From the NCBI RefSeq assembly GCF_021216675.1, contig NZ_CP086120.1, positions 2,276,501 to 2,340,500 of the forward strand: a stretch of DNA of 64,000 nt, in the 5' to 3' direction. Every line of letters starts with the position of its first letter. The stretch's first letter is position 1. The stretch comes from Streptomyces gobiensis (GTDB taxonomy: Bacteria; Actinomycetota; Actinomycetes; Streptomycetales; Streptomycetaceae). The position numbers and the translations under genes were made by a program. Shown here in pieces: positions 16,884-24,868 of this stretch. Under the pieces are notes generated by a model. It saw only the letters and a program-made list of their open reading frames with translations, made no database searches and was not told the origin of the DNA.

Positions 16884-17837
16884 GTGCTGGATGAGGTCGG
16901 GTCCTGGCTGCGGCGGCGCTCCTGGACCGCCGCTGACCGGCCACTGCCCACACTGCTCGCCGCGAAGCGGGCGGCGGGCTCCTTCGGCAGTGTGAGCGTC
17001 GTACTGCCCGCCCTGAACGAGGAGGCGACGGTCGGCGGGATCATCGCCACGATCCGCGCCGAGCTGATGTCGGAGGCCATGCCGCTCGTCGATGAGCTGC
17101 TGGTCCTCGACTCCGGCTGCACGGACCGTACGGCCGAGGTCGCGGCGGCGGCCGGAGCGAAGGTGGTGCACCGCGACGAGGTACTGCCCCGGCTTCCCGC
17201 GCTGCCCGGCAAGGGCGAGGTGCTGTGGCGGTCGCTGCTCGTCACCAGCGGCGAGATTGTGTGCTTCATCGACGCGGACCTGCGCGACTTCGACGCGCGG
17301 TTTGTATCGGGCGTTGTCGGGCCGCTGCTGACCGACCCGGGGATTCAGCTGGTCAAGGCGATGTACGACCGCCCCCTGGGCGACAGCCCGGGGGGCGGCG
17401 GCCGGGTGACCGAGCTGGTGGCCCGGCCGCTGCTGAACCTGCACTGGCCCCGGCTGGCGGGCTTCGTCCAGCCGCTGGGCGGTGAGTACGCGGCCCGGCG
17501 CTCCCTGCTGGAACGGCTCCCCTTCCCTGTGGGCTACGGGGTTGAGCTGGGGCTGCTCATCGATGCGCTCGACTGCGTCGGGCTGGACGCGCTGGCCCAG
17601 GTGGACGTCGGCGTCCGACTCCATCGGCACCAGGACGGGCAGGCGCTGGGGCGGATGGCGGCGGCGATATACCGCACGGCGCAGCTCCGGCTGTCCGGGG
17701 CGCCGCTGACCCGGGCCGAACTTACGCAGTTCGACCGCGCCCCCTCCGGGGGCTTCGCGCCCCGTACGTACCCGGTTGACGCCGAGGAGCGCCCGGCGAT
17801 GTGCGCGCTGCCGGAGTACGCGTCCCGCGCGGCCTAG
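16884..17837 (+). CDS. gpgS: Glucosyl-3-phosphoglycerate synthase
   Basis: 317 residues, GT81-type fold. VSVVLPALNEEATVGGIIAT is the nucleotide-sugar site, LLVLDSGCTDRTAEVA follows, FIDADLRDFDA is the metal-binding DxD-like motif, and GEYAARRSLLERLPF is acceptor-side. It makes glucosyl-3-phosphoglycerate, precursor of glucosylglycerate and methylglucose lipopolysaccharides and a compatible solute under nitrogen stress. GTG at 16884 has AGGAGA 8 nt upstream. The downstream trehalose genes form a solute-linked neighbourhood. Confidence 0.88.
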   Translation: MLDEVGSWLRRRSWTAADRPLPTLLAAKRAAGSFGSVSVVLPALNEEATVGGIIATIRAELMSEAMPLVDELLVLDSGCTDRTAEVAAAAGAKVVHRDEVLPRLPALPGKGEVLWRSLLVTSGEIVCFIDADLRDFDARFVSGVVGPLLTDPGIQLVKAMYDRPLGDSPGGGGRVTELVARPLLNLHWPRLAGFVQPLGGEYAARRSLLERLPFPVGYGVELGLLIDALDCVGLDALAQVDVGVRLHRHQDGQALGRMAAAIYRTAQLRLSGAPLTRAELTQFDRAPSGGFAPRTYPVDAEERPAMCALPEYASRAA

Positions 17838-17861
17838 CAGGCGGCTGCCCGGCCGTACGTG

Positions 17862-18482
17862 CTGGGTGCGGCGCCGTGGTGGGTCGGGGGTGGTCCGGGG
17901 TGGGCCGTTCCGGACCCATGATTTACGGCCCGACGCGCGGCAGCGTTGGGCCGACCGGTTAAGCCCCTGTCGGCCCACAAATCACGGGCAAGCGTCCGGA
18001 ACAACCCACCCCTCCCCACCCCCTCACGCAGTTGTGGGCCTCGCGCCGCCCGTGTGTTGTGGGCACTCGGCCCACACCAGTGTTGTGGGCACTCACGCCG
18101 TCGAGTGTTGTGGGCACTCGGGCCGCCCGAGGGGCGATGGGGGTCCCCCCATGCCCTTAAGGCTATGGGGGAGGGTGGGCACAACACCGGCCACCGGAGC
18201 CGCACCCGGCCACCCCGGGGCCCGGGGCAAAGCCCCGGTTACGGGAAGGGGCGGGAATTGGGGAAACCCGCCCACGGCACCCCCACAACCGGGCGCAAGC
18301 CCCGCCACGCGGCGGAGCCGCATATCGGCACAGCCGGGAAGGTGGGGGCACCTCCCTGGGGCACCTCCCAGACGGAGTCTGGGGGAGGTAGCTGGGGGAG
18401 GGATACGGGGACACCCACCCACGGCACCCCGCAACCGGGGTGGAACCCCGCCGCGCGGCGGAGCCGCAGCCGGGAAGGGGCG
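17862..18482 (+). repeat. Dispersed modular repeat, full copy R1
   Basis: Modules in order: a G-rich lead and a 94-nt hairpin (17908-18001, arms TTCCGGAC/GTCCGGAA, TGATTT/AAATCA and CCGAC/GTCGG); four tandem ~26-bp units keyed by TTGTGGGC at 18032, 18057, 18083 and 18108; a GGGCACAACACCGGCC segment with a GGGGC/GCCCC hairpin; and two copies of the CGCCACGCGGCGGAGCCGCA terminal module, split by a CCTCCC/GGGAGG hairpin. It sits between gpgS and otsA. It contains no credible ORF. Confidence 0.85.
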
Positions 18483-18534
18483 GCTGAAAACGTACGGTTG
18501 TTTGGGCTTGGGGGGCAGGGGATACGGTCGGGAC

Positions 18535-19983
18535 ATGGTCACCGCGTCCCAGATCCTCGTCGCATCCAACCGTGGCCCCGTCTCATACACGCTGGGCGAA
18601 GACAACTCGCTCACCGCCAAGCGGGGCGGCGGCGGCCTGGTGTCAGGTCTGTCGGCCATCGGCCCGGACGCCGACGCCGTATGGATCTGCGCCGCCCTGG
18701 GCAAGGGCGACCGCGAGGCCGTGCGGCGTAACGACGGGCGGCTGCCCGTCGCCGACACCGGCGACCAGCGGGTGCGCATGCTGGATATCCCGGCAGAGGT
18801 GTTCGCGGATGCCTACAACGGCATCGCGAACTCCGTGCTGTGGTTTGTCCACCATCTGCTGTACCAGATCCCGTTGGAGCCCGTCTTCGACTCGGCTTTC
18901 GAAGCGCGGTACGCCGCGTATGAGGCGTACAACGCGGCCTTCGCGGACGCGCTCGCCGAGGAGGCCGCGCCGGGCGCGGTGGTCCTGGTGCAGGACTACC
19001 ACCTGGCCCTGGTGCCCGGCCTGCTGCGGTCGCGGCGGCCGGATCTGCGGATCGGTCACTTCTCCCATACGCCCTGGGCCCCACCGGACTACTACCGGGT
19101 GCTGCCCGACGGGGTCGGCGCGGCCGTGCTGCGCGGCATCCTCGGCGCCGACCGCGCGGCGTTTCTCACCTGGCGCTGGGCCGAGGCGTTCACCGCCTGC
19201 TGCGCTGATGTGCTCGGTGCCTCCGTGCTCTCCACCGATGGCGAGCTGGTGGTCTCTTATGAGGGGCATACGACGCGGATCGGTGTGCATGGGCTGGGGG
19301 CCGACGCGGACTTTCTGCGGGAGCGCTCACAGCGTGCGGATGTGGCCGAGCGGATGGCCACCCTGCGGCAGCAGATCGGCGGGCAGGGCCGTAAGACGAT
19401 TGTGCGGGTGGACCGGACCGAGCTGTCCAAGAACATCGTGCGCGGGCTGTACGCCTTTCGTCGGCTGCTGGATGACCATCCCGAGTGGCATGAGCGGGTC
19501 GTGCATATCGCCTTCGCCTATCCGTCGCGGCAGGATCTGGCGGTGTACCGGGAGTACACCGCTGAGGTCTCACTGGTCGCCGAGAAGATCAACTCGACGT
19601 ATGGCACGGCTGACTGGACACCGGTTCTGCTGCATGTGAAGGACGACTTCGCCCGCTCCCTGGCGGCCTACCGGCTGGCGGATGTGGCGCTGGTGAATCC
19701 GATCCGCGATGGGATGAATCTGGTCGCCAAGGAGGTGCCGGTCGTCTCGGACAGGGGCTGCGCGCTGGTGCTGTCCAGGGAGGCGGGGGCCTACGCGGAG
19801 CTGGGCGAGGACGCGCTCGTCGTCAACCCGTATGACATCGCGGATACCGCCCGCGCACTGCATACGGCGCTGCTGATGGACCCGGATGAGCGCGCGGAGC
19901 GCACCAAGCGGCTGGCGGCCGCGGCGACCGCGCTGCCGCCGCGCAAGTGGTTCCTGGACCAGCTGGCCGCGCTCAGAGGCTAG
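18535..19983 (+). CDS. otsA: Alpha,alpha-trehalose-phosphate synthase
   Basis: 482 residues, GT20 family. ILVASNRGPVSY and KRGGGGLVSGL form the N-terminal sugar-phosphate loop, VLVQDYHLALVPGLLR is the central motif, FSHTPWAPPDYYRVLP is the glucose-6-P side, and NPIRDGMNLVAKEV is the UDP/GDP site. It makes trehalose-6-P, which OtsB dephosphorylates. ATG at 18535 directly precedes the conserved N-terminus; an upstream frame passes through repeat R1 and is not coding. The 3' end overlaps otsB by 11 nt. Confidence 0.93.
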   Translation: MVTASQILVASNRGPVSYTLGEDNSLTAKRGGGGLVSGLSAIGPDADAVWICAALGKGDREAVRRNDGRLPVADTGDQRVRMLDIPAEVFADAYNGIANSVLWFVHHLLYQIPLEPVFDSAFEARYAAYEAYNAAFADALAEEAAPGAVVLVQDYHLALVPGLLRSRRPDLRIGHFSHTPWAPPDYYRVLPDGVGAAVLRGILGADRAAFLTWRWAEAFTACCADVLGASVLSTDGELVVSYEGHTTRIGVHGLGADADFLRERSQRADVAERMATLRQQIGGQGRKTIVRVDRTELSKNIVRGLYAFRRLLDDHPEWHERVVHIAFAYPSRQDLAVYREYTAEVSLVAEKINSTYGTADWTPVLLHVKDDFARSLAAYRLADVALVNPIRDGMNLVAKEVPVVSDRGCALVLSREAGAYAELGEDALVVNPYDIADTARALHTALLMDPDERAERTKRLAAAATALPPRKWFLDQLAALRG

Positions 19984-20794
19984 CCAGCAGGGCCGCTACG
20001 CCCGCTGGTCCGTCGACCACCAGGTCGGCGCGGGCGGCGAGTTCCGTGACCTCCGTACTGCCGCTGCACACCAGCACGCCCGGGGTGCCCTCCGCACGGC
20101 GTTTCTCGATGGCGGCGAAGGCGGCGAGGTCGCCGAGATCATCGCCCGCGTAGAGGACCGGGCCCGCGTCGGTCTCCCGGAGGAAATCGAGCAGGGCGAG
20201 GCCCTTGTCCATGCCCGGCGGCCGCAGCTCCAGCACGAACCGCCCCGGTTCGAGGCGCAGCCCGTGCCGGCCGGCCAGCTCGCGCAGCGGCTCCTGGAGC
20301 AGTTCAAAGGTGCCGGCCGGGTCGGGGGCCTGGCGGGTGTGGACGGCGATCGCATGGCCCTTGTCCTCGACGGAGGTACCGTCGGGGACCGCCAGCCGCT
20401 CCAGCAGGCCGGGGAGTCCGGCCCGTACGGCCGCGACGCCCGGGTCCGGCGGCGGCTGCTGGATCTCCCCCGTCGCGGCGTCCCAGCGCTCGGCGCCATA
20501 CGCCCCGAGCACGGTCATACGTTCCAGGCCCGGCGCCCCCGCGAAGCCGCCGTAGCGCACCGCGAGCTGTGCCGGTCGCCCGGTGATGACGACGACGGCG
20601 CGCAGCCGTGGTGCCAGCCGGGACAGCGCGGGGACGACACCGGGATGGGGGCGGGCCTGTGCCGGGTCGGCGACGATCGGGGCGAGGGTGCCGTCGAAGT
20701 CAAGCGCGACAACGGACTGTTCGGGGGCGGCGAGAAAGGCCTCCAGGCCCGTGCGGCCCGCGGGGGTGGTGGGAACCGGGAGAGGACTGCCCAT
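19973..20794 (-). CDS. otsB: Trehalose-6-phosphate phosphatase
   Basis: 273 residues, HAD superfamily. VALDFDGTLAPIVADP is motif I with nucleophile Asp, VVITGRPAQ motif II, GMDKGLALLDFL the Lys motif, and LYAGDDLGDLAAFAAI motif IV. It completes trehalose synthesis with OtsA, unusually from the opposite strand and tail-to-tail with an 11-nt overlap. Ten nucleotides separate it from the upstream DUF3263 gene, so those two are probably co-transcribed. Confidence 0.92.
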   Translation of the reverse strand: MGSPLPVPTTPAGRTGLEAFLAAPEQSVVALDFDGTLAPIVADPAQARPHPGVVPALSRLAPRLRAVVVITGRPAQLAVRYGGFAGAPGLERMTVLGAYGAERWDAATGEIQQPPPDPGVAAVRAGLPGLLERLAVPDGTSVEDKGHAIAVHTRQAPDPAGTFELLQEPLRELAGRHGLRLEPGRFVLELRPPGMDKGLALLDFLRETDAGPVLYAGDDLGDLAAFAAIEKRRAEGTPGVLVCSGSTEVTELAARADLVVDGPAGVAALLASL

Positions 20795-20804
20795 ACGGGC
20801 GACC

Positions 20805-21059
20805 CTATCGGCGTTCCCGCTGGGCGTCCCGGCGTCGGCGAAGACGGTTGACCGTGACGGGGTCGTGGGCGAGCGCCCGGGGGTCGTCCAGCAGGGCGTT
20901 GAGCAACTGGTAGTAGCGGGTCGGCGAGAGGCCCAGCTGCTCTCTTATGGCCCGCTCCTTGGCGCCGGGGCCCGGCCAGCCGCGTCGCTCGACGGCCAGG
21001 ACGGCCTGGTCCCGTTCGGACAGGCCTTCCTGGCCGGGCTGCTCGTCCTGCTGTGTCAC
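20805..21059 (-). CDS. DUF3263 domain protein
   Basis: 84 residues. LSERDQAVLAVERRGW begins a small HTH-like fold, and IREQLGLSPTRYYQLLNALLD is the conserved helix pair. Such proteins are short, basic at the end (RLRRRRDAQRERR) and probably bind nucleic acid; the role is unknown. GTG start at 21059. Located between the lipoprotein and otsB on the same strand. Confidence 0.8.
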   Translation of the reverse strand: MTQQDEQPGQEGLSERDQAVLAVERRGWPGPGAKERAIREQLGLSPTRYYQLLNALLDDPRALAHDPVTVNRLRRRRDAQRERR

Positions 21060-21078
21060 GCCTCCAACCTACTGCCGC

Positions 21079-22374
21079 CTACAGTCGCCCGCTCGCCGCG
21101 GACTCCTCGGCGTCGGCCTGGCGCTGGATCGCGCCGAGGATGGCCTCCGGGTTGCCGCTCTGGGTGACGGCCTTACCGATGGACTTCTTGATCTGCTGGC
21201 TGGTCCCGGCCCAGGAGATCTTGCCCACCGGGTAGAACTCGGCGGTCTGGAGCTGCTCCAGGAACGGCCACAGGGCCTTGTGCTTCTTGGCGGAGCTCAT
21301 CCGGTCGGAGGCCGAGGTGGTGACGGGTAGCAGGTCATAGCGGTCGGTGAAGGCATAGTGCTGATCGACGCTGAAGACGAAGTCGAGGAACTTGCCTATG
21401 TGTTCCCGGTTGCCGTTCTGCTTGAAGCCCAGAATCCAGTCGGCGACGCCCATGGTGGTGCCCGATTCACCGCTCCGGCCGGGCAGTGGTGCGGTGGCGT
21501 AATTGATCTTCTGACGCCCCGCCTGCTGCATCAGCGTCGGGTGGCCGTTGAGCATGCCGACCTCGCCACGGCTGAAGGCGTTGAAGACGGTCTGCCGGTC
21601 GGTGGTGGCCGGGGAGCTGGGCCCGGTGAGGCCCGCGCCGACGAGATCATCGCGCAGCCAGGTAAAGGTCTTGATGTTCTCCACCGAGTCGATGATGTAG
21701 CCGCCGACGTTGTCGGTGTACGAGCCGCCGCCGCTCAGCATCCACATCATGGTCTCGGCCGGGGCCTCCTCGGGGCCGAGCGGCAGCCCGTACGGGATCT
21801 TCACCCCGGCTGTCTTCAGCGCCTCGGCGGCCGACTTGAGCTCTGCCCAGCTCTTCGGCGGCTTGTCCGGGTCGAGTCCGGCCTTGGTGAAGAGGTCCTT
21901 GTTGTAGAACAGCATCCGGGTACTGGAGACAAAGGGCAGGCCGTACTGGGTGCGGCGCAGCTCACCCGCCTGGGCGAGGACCGGGATGAAGTCGGCCTGC
22001 ACGGGGATGGAGAGCATCTCGGCGGCGGAGTACAGCGCGCCGTCGGCGGCGTAGTCGGCGTATGCGCCTATCTGGGCGATGTCGGGGGCCTTCCCCGCCT
22101 TCACCATCTCGGCGACCTTCTTGTCGACATCGTTCCAGCTGTATACGGACACATCGACCGTGACGCCCTCATGCTCCTTCTCAAAGGCACGGGCGAGAGC
22201 GTCCCAGTACTCCTGTGAGCCGTTGTTACCGCTGGGGTCACCGTAGTCAGCGGCGACAAGCTTGAGGGTGACCTTCTCACTGCCGGAGTCGCCGTTGCCA
22301 CAGGCTGCGGCTGACAGTCCGACAGCGCTCACCATGCCCGTGGCCGCTAGGCCCAAGAACCGCCGCCGCTGCAC
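21079..22374 (-). CDS. Sugar ABC transporter solute-binding lipoprotein
   Basis: 431 residues. The N-terminus has RRRFLGLAATGM (twin-arginine) and the lipobox LSAAAC, so it is a Tat-exported lipoprotein. Family-1 extracellular binding features: LVAADYGDPSGNNGSQEYWD and MLFYNKDLFTKAGLDPDKPP. No permease genes adjoin; such orphans use permeases elsewhere and often MsiK (37432-38556) as ATPase. Divergent from the sugar isomerase across a dre-like site, suggesting an amino sugar or chitin-derived ligand. Start GTG at 22374 has AAAGGGG 8 nt upstream; the GTG six nt earlier sits too close to it. Confidence 0.85.
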   Translation of the reverse strand: MQRRRFLGLAATGMVSAVGLSAAACGNGDSGSEKVTLKLVAADYGDPSGNNGSQEYWDALARAFEKEHEGVTVDVSVYSWNDVDKKVAEMVKAGKAPDIAQIGAYADYAADGALYSAAEMLSIPVQADFIPVLAQAGELRRTQYGLPFVSSTRMLFYNKDLFTKAGLDPDKPPKSWAELKSAAEALKTAGVKIPYGLPLGPEEAPAETMMWMLSGGGSYTDNVGGYIIDSVENIKTFTWLRDDLVGAGLTGPSSPATTDRQTVFNAFSRGEVGMLNGHPTLMQQAGRQKINYATAPLPGRSGESGTTMGVADWILGFKQNGNREHIGKFLDFVFSVDQHYAFTDRYDLLPVTTSASDRMSSAKKHKALWPFLEQLQTAEFYPVGKISWAGTSQQIKKSIGKAVTQSGNPEAILGAIQRQADAEESAASGRL

Positions 22375-22548
22375 TGGCACTTCCCCTTTGTCCTGAAATT
22401 GCCCATGGGAGGGCGCTTACTTGTTCGCATATCGTTCATGCGTGTTCGAGGAAGAGTCTCCATTCCGGCGCCCGCGAGGTCCACAGGACCCCCGGTATCG
22501 CTTCGGCAACGGCCTTTCCCGACTCCGGCCGGGGCTGCTATCCACGGA

Positions 22549-22564
22549 CGTGGACTACACCACT
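22549..22564. promoter_or_regulatory. dre-like site (DasR operator) between lipoprotein and isomerase genes
   Basis: CGTGGACTACACCACT matches the dre consensus (ACTGGTCTAGACCACT family) at 13 of the 15 positions from GTGG to CACT. It lies 26-41 nt before the isomerase ATG and could serve both divergent genes. DasR is the GntR-type repressor released by glucosamine-6-P. Confidence 0.6.
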
Positions 22565-22589
22565 CGCCCCTGCTCTGAGGAGTCACCAC

Positions 22590-23513
22590 ATGGCCGCCGA
22601 ACCGTCCCGTACCGCCGCCGAGCTCGCCTGCCAGCCCAGCTGTTGGCGGCGCGCGGCGGATGAGGCAGCCTCCTTCGCGGACGCCCTGCCCCGCTCCGGC
22701 GAGCGGGTCGCGGTGACCGGATGCGGCACATCGTGGTTTATGGCCCAGTCGTACGCGGCCCTGCGGGAGGCGACGGGGGACGGCGAGACGGACGCATTCG
22801 CCGCGTCGGAGTTCCCGGTCGGCCGTACGTACGACCGGGTGATCGCGATCACCCGGTCCGGCACCACGACGGAGGTGCTGGATCTGCTGGCCCGGCTGCG
22901 CGGTGCGACGGCGACCGTCGCCTTGACCGCCGACCCGGAGTCGGCGGTCAGCAACGCCGCCAACCACACCGTGGTCCTCGACTACGCCGACGAGGAGTCA
23001 GTCGTACAGACACGCTTCGCGACAACCGCACTGATGCTTCTACGGACCGGGCTGGAGGCGCGGGGTGCGCTGCCCGCCGGTGTGAAGTCGGCCGCCGAAG
23101 CAGCCGTTGACGCGGAGTTGGCGGTCACCCAGCCGCTGCCGGAGGTGGCGCTCGGGGCCGAGCAGTGGACGTTTCTGGGGCGGGGCTGGGCGTACGGGCT
23201 GGCCCTGGAGGCGGCCCTGAAGATGCGGGAGGCGGCGGGCGCCTGGACCGAGGCGTATCCGGCGATGGAGTACCGGCACGGGCCGATCTCCATCACCGGG
23301 CCGGGCCGGGTGGCGTGGGTCTTCGGCACCCTGCCGGAGGGGCTGGCGGCGGATATCGACCGGGTCGGCGGCGCACTGGTGGCCGACGGGCTTGACCCGG
23401 TCGCCGATCTGATCCGCGCTCAGCGGCTCGCGGTCGCGGTGGCGGAGGGGCGGGGTCTGGACCCGGACCGCCCCCGCGGCCTGACCCGCAGCGTGATCCT
23501 CCCAGGAGGGTGA
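22590..23513 (+). CDS. SIS-domain sugar isomerase/deaminase (AgaS/GlmS-C type)
   Basis: 307 residues, two SIS domains: VAVTGCGTSWFMAQSYAAL and VIAITRSGTTTEVLDLLARL in the first, LGRGWAYGLALEAALKMREA and AMEYRHGPIS in the second. It resembles AgaS galactosamine-6-P deaminase/isomerase and the isomerase half of GlmS. With the aldolase, PfkB kinase, deacetylase and ROK kinase nearby, a role in amino-sugar-phosphate deamination is the best fit. Preceded by a dre-like site and a GAGGAG RBS. Confidence 0.8.
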   Translation: MAAEPSRTAAELACQPSCWRRAADEAASFADALPRSGERVAVTGCGTSWFMAQSYAALREATGDGETDAFAASEFPVGRTYDRVIAITRSGTTTEVLDLLARLRGATATVALTADPESAVSNAANHTVVLDYADEESVVQTRFATTALMLLRTGLEARGALPAGVKSAAEAAVDAELAVTQPLPEVALGAEQWTFLGRGWAYGLALEAALKMREAAGAWTEAYPAMEYRHGPISITGPGRVAWVFGTLPEGLAADIDRVGGALVADGLDPVADLIRAQRLAVAVAEGRGLDPDRPRGLTRSVILPGG

Positions 23514-23522
23514 CCGCACGTT

Positions 23523-24001
23523 GCCGGGTGCGGCGCCGTGGTGGGTCGGGGGTGGTCCGGGGTGGGCCGTTCCGGACCCATGATTTACGGCCCGACGCGC
23601 GGCAGCGTTGAGTCAACCGGTTAAGCCCCTGTCGGCCCACAAATCACGGGCAAGCGTCCGGAACAACCCACCCCTCCCCACCCCCTCACGCAGTTGTGGG
23701 CACTCGCACCGCCGTGTGTTGTGGGCACTTCGGCCCACACCAGTGTTGTGGGCACTCGGGCCACACGAGTGTTGTGGGTACTCGGCCCACACGAGTGTTG
23801 TGGGCACTCGGGCCGCCCGAGGGGCGGCACGGGTGGGCACAACACCGGCCACCGGAGCCGCACCCGCCCACCCCCGGGGCCCGGGGCGAAGCCCCGGTTT
23901 CCGGGAAGGGGCGGGCATAGGGGAAACCCACCCCACGGCACCCCCGCCACCGGGCGCAAGCCCCACCACGCGGCGGAGCCGCACCCCGGACGGCGGGAAA
24001 G
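23523..24001 (+). repeat. Dispersed modular repeat, full copy R2
   Basis: Same order as R1. The 94-nt hairpin is at 23570-23663. Five tandem units with TTGTGGGC or -T begin at 23694, 23719, 23746, 23772 and 23798 (periods 25, 27, 26, 26). Adjacent units read TGTGGGC-ACTCG-GCCCACA, so each junction can form a 7-bp stem. Then come a GGGGC/GCCCC hairpin and one terminal module. It lies between convergent genes and fills the whole gap. Confidence 0.85.
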
Positions 24002-24030
24002 CCAGCGACGTAAGGCCGGGCAGCAGCCTG

Positions 24031-24585
24031 CTACCCAAGCGTGCGGTAGCGGCCCCGGTAGTAGGTGAGAGGCCCGCCCTCCGGCTGCGGAAGGGCGGCC
24101 GTCAGGACCCGGGCCACCAGCAGCGTATGGTCCCCGGCCGAGACGCGCTGCTCCGTGCGGCACTCCAGCTGCGCCAGCGCCCCCGACACCAGCAGCGCCC
24201 CCGAAACCTCGCCCCGCGTATGCGCGAGCTCCTGGAAGAGGAGCCGGTCACTCAGCCGCCCCTTCATCGCGAAGCGACCGGCCGTCTGCCGCTGCCCCTC
24301 CGCCAGGAGGGACGCCGCCCACAGCGGCTGCCGCTCCAGCAGCTCGTCCATCCGGGAACCCTCCCGCACGCTCAGCAGGACCAGCGGCGGCTCCAGCGAT
24401 ACGGAGAGAAAGGCCGTCGCCGTCATACCGACGTCCTCGCCACGCGGCCCGTCCTCCGGGTCGTAGGCTGTCACCAGCACCACACCCGCGGCCAGCCGCG
24501 CCATGGCGGCTCGGAACTGTTCCTCACTCACCCCTTCAGGATGGGGGATGGACGTCTGCGGCTGGCGTGGCGCTGGTGAATACAC
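24031..24585 (-). CDS. Flavin reductase-like FMN-binding protein
   Basis: 184 residues of the split-barrel flavin reductase family. FRAAMARLAAGVVLVTAYD is the N-terminal FMN strand, VGMTATAFLSVSLEPPLVLLS the flavin-phosphate loop, and GDHTLLVARVLTA the C-terminal signature. These proteins reduce FMN with NAD(P)H, often for a partner monooxygenase, but none adjoins here. GTG start at 24585. Confidence 0.82.
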   Translation of the reverse strand: MYSPAPRQPQTSIPHPEGVSEEQFRAAMARLAAGVVLVTAYDPEDGPRGEDVGMTATAFLSVSLEPPLVLLSVREGSRMDELLERQPLWAASLLAEGQRQTAGRFAMKGRLSDRLLFQELAHTRGEVSGALLVSGALAQLECRTEQRVSAGDHTLLVARVLTAALPQPEGGPLTYYRGRYRTLG

Positions 24586-24754
24586 ACGGGAACGCTATCC
24601 GCCGTCCAAACCGCCCGCATCGGTCCGGAGGACCAGCCCAGCCCTAGGTCCATCGACCGAACATACAGACGCCCTTCGCCCGCTCAATGCCTTCGACATA
24701 TGTAGACGGAACACGACACACCTCCACTCGGAGCAGTCAACCACCTACGCTCTG

Positions 24755-24772
24755 CTGTGACTTGAGTCACAG
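24755..24772. promoter_or_regulatory. Palindrome upstream of cdgB, BldD-box-like
   Basis: CTGTGACT-TG-AGTCACAG: 8-bp perfect arms. The inner GTGAC-N4-GTCAC resembles the BldD consensus (GTnAC half-sites) with a spacer one base shorter. cdgB is a known BldD target in S. coelicolor. It lies 97 nt before the cdgB start. Confidence 0.5.
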
Positions 24773-24868
24773 ATGGCGATAATTGTTGACCCTGTGTACC
24801 GAGTGAGCAGCTCGCTGTGATTCAGTGGCCGTGGCACTCGGAGGGACAGGAGTCACAGGGGGAGGGCG

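Noticed and set aside
17838..18534. Protein-coding extension of otsA through repeat R1
   Set aside because: The frame stays open, but the sequence is the dispersed repeat, found elsewhere in other contexts and orientation, and conservation begins at 18535.
23690..23820. CRISPR array
   Set aside because: The tandem 26-bp units are contiguous, with no unique spacers of constant length, and there are no cas genes in the window.
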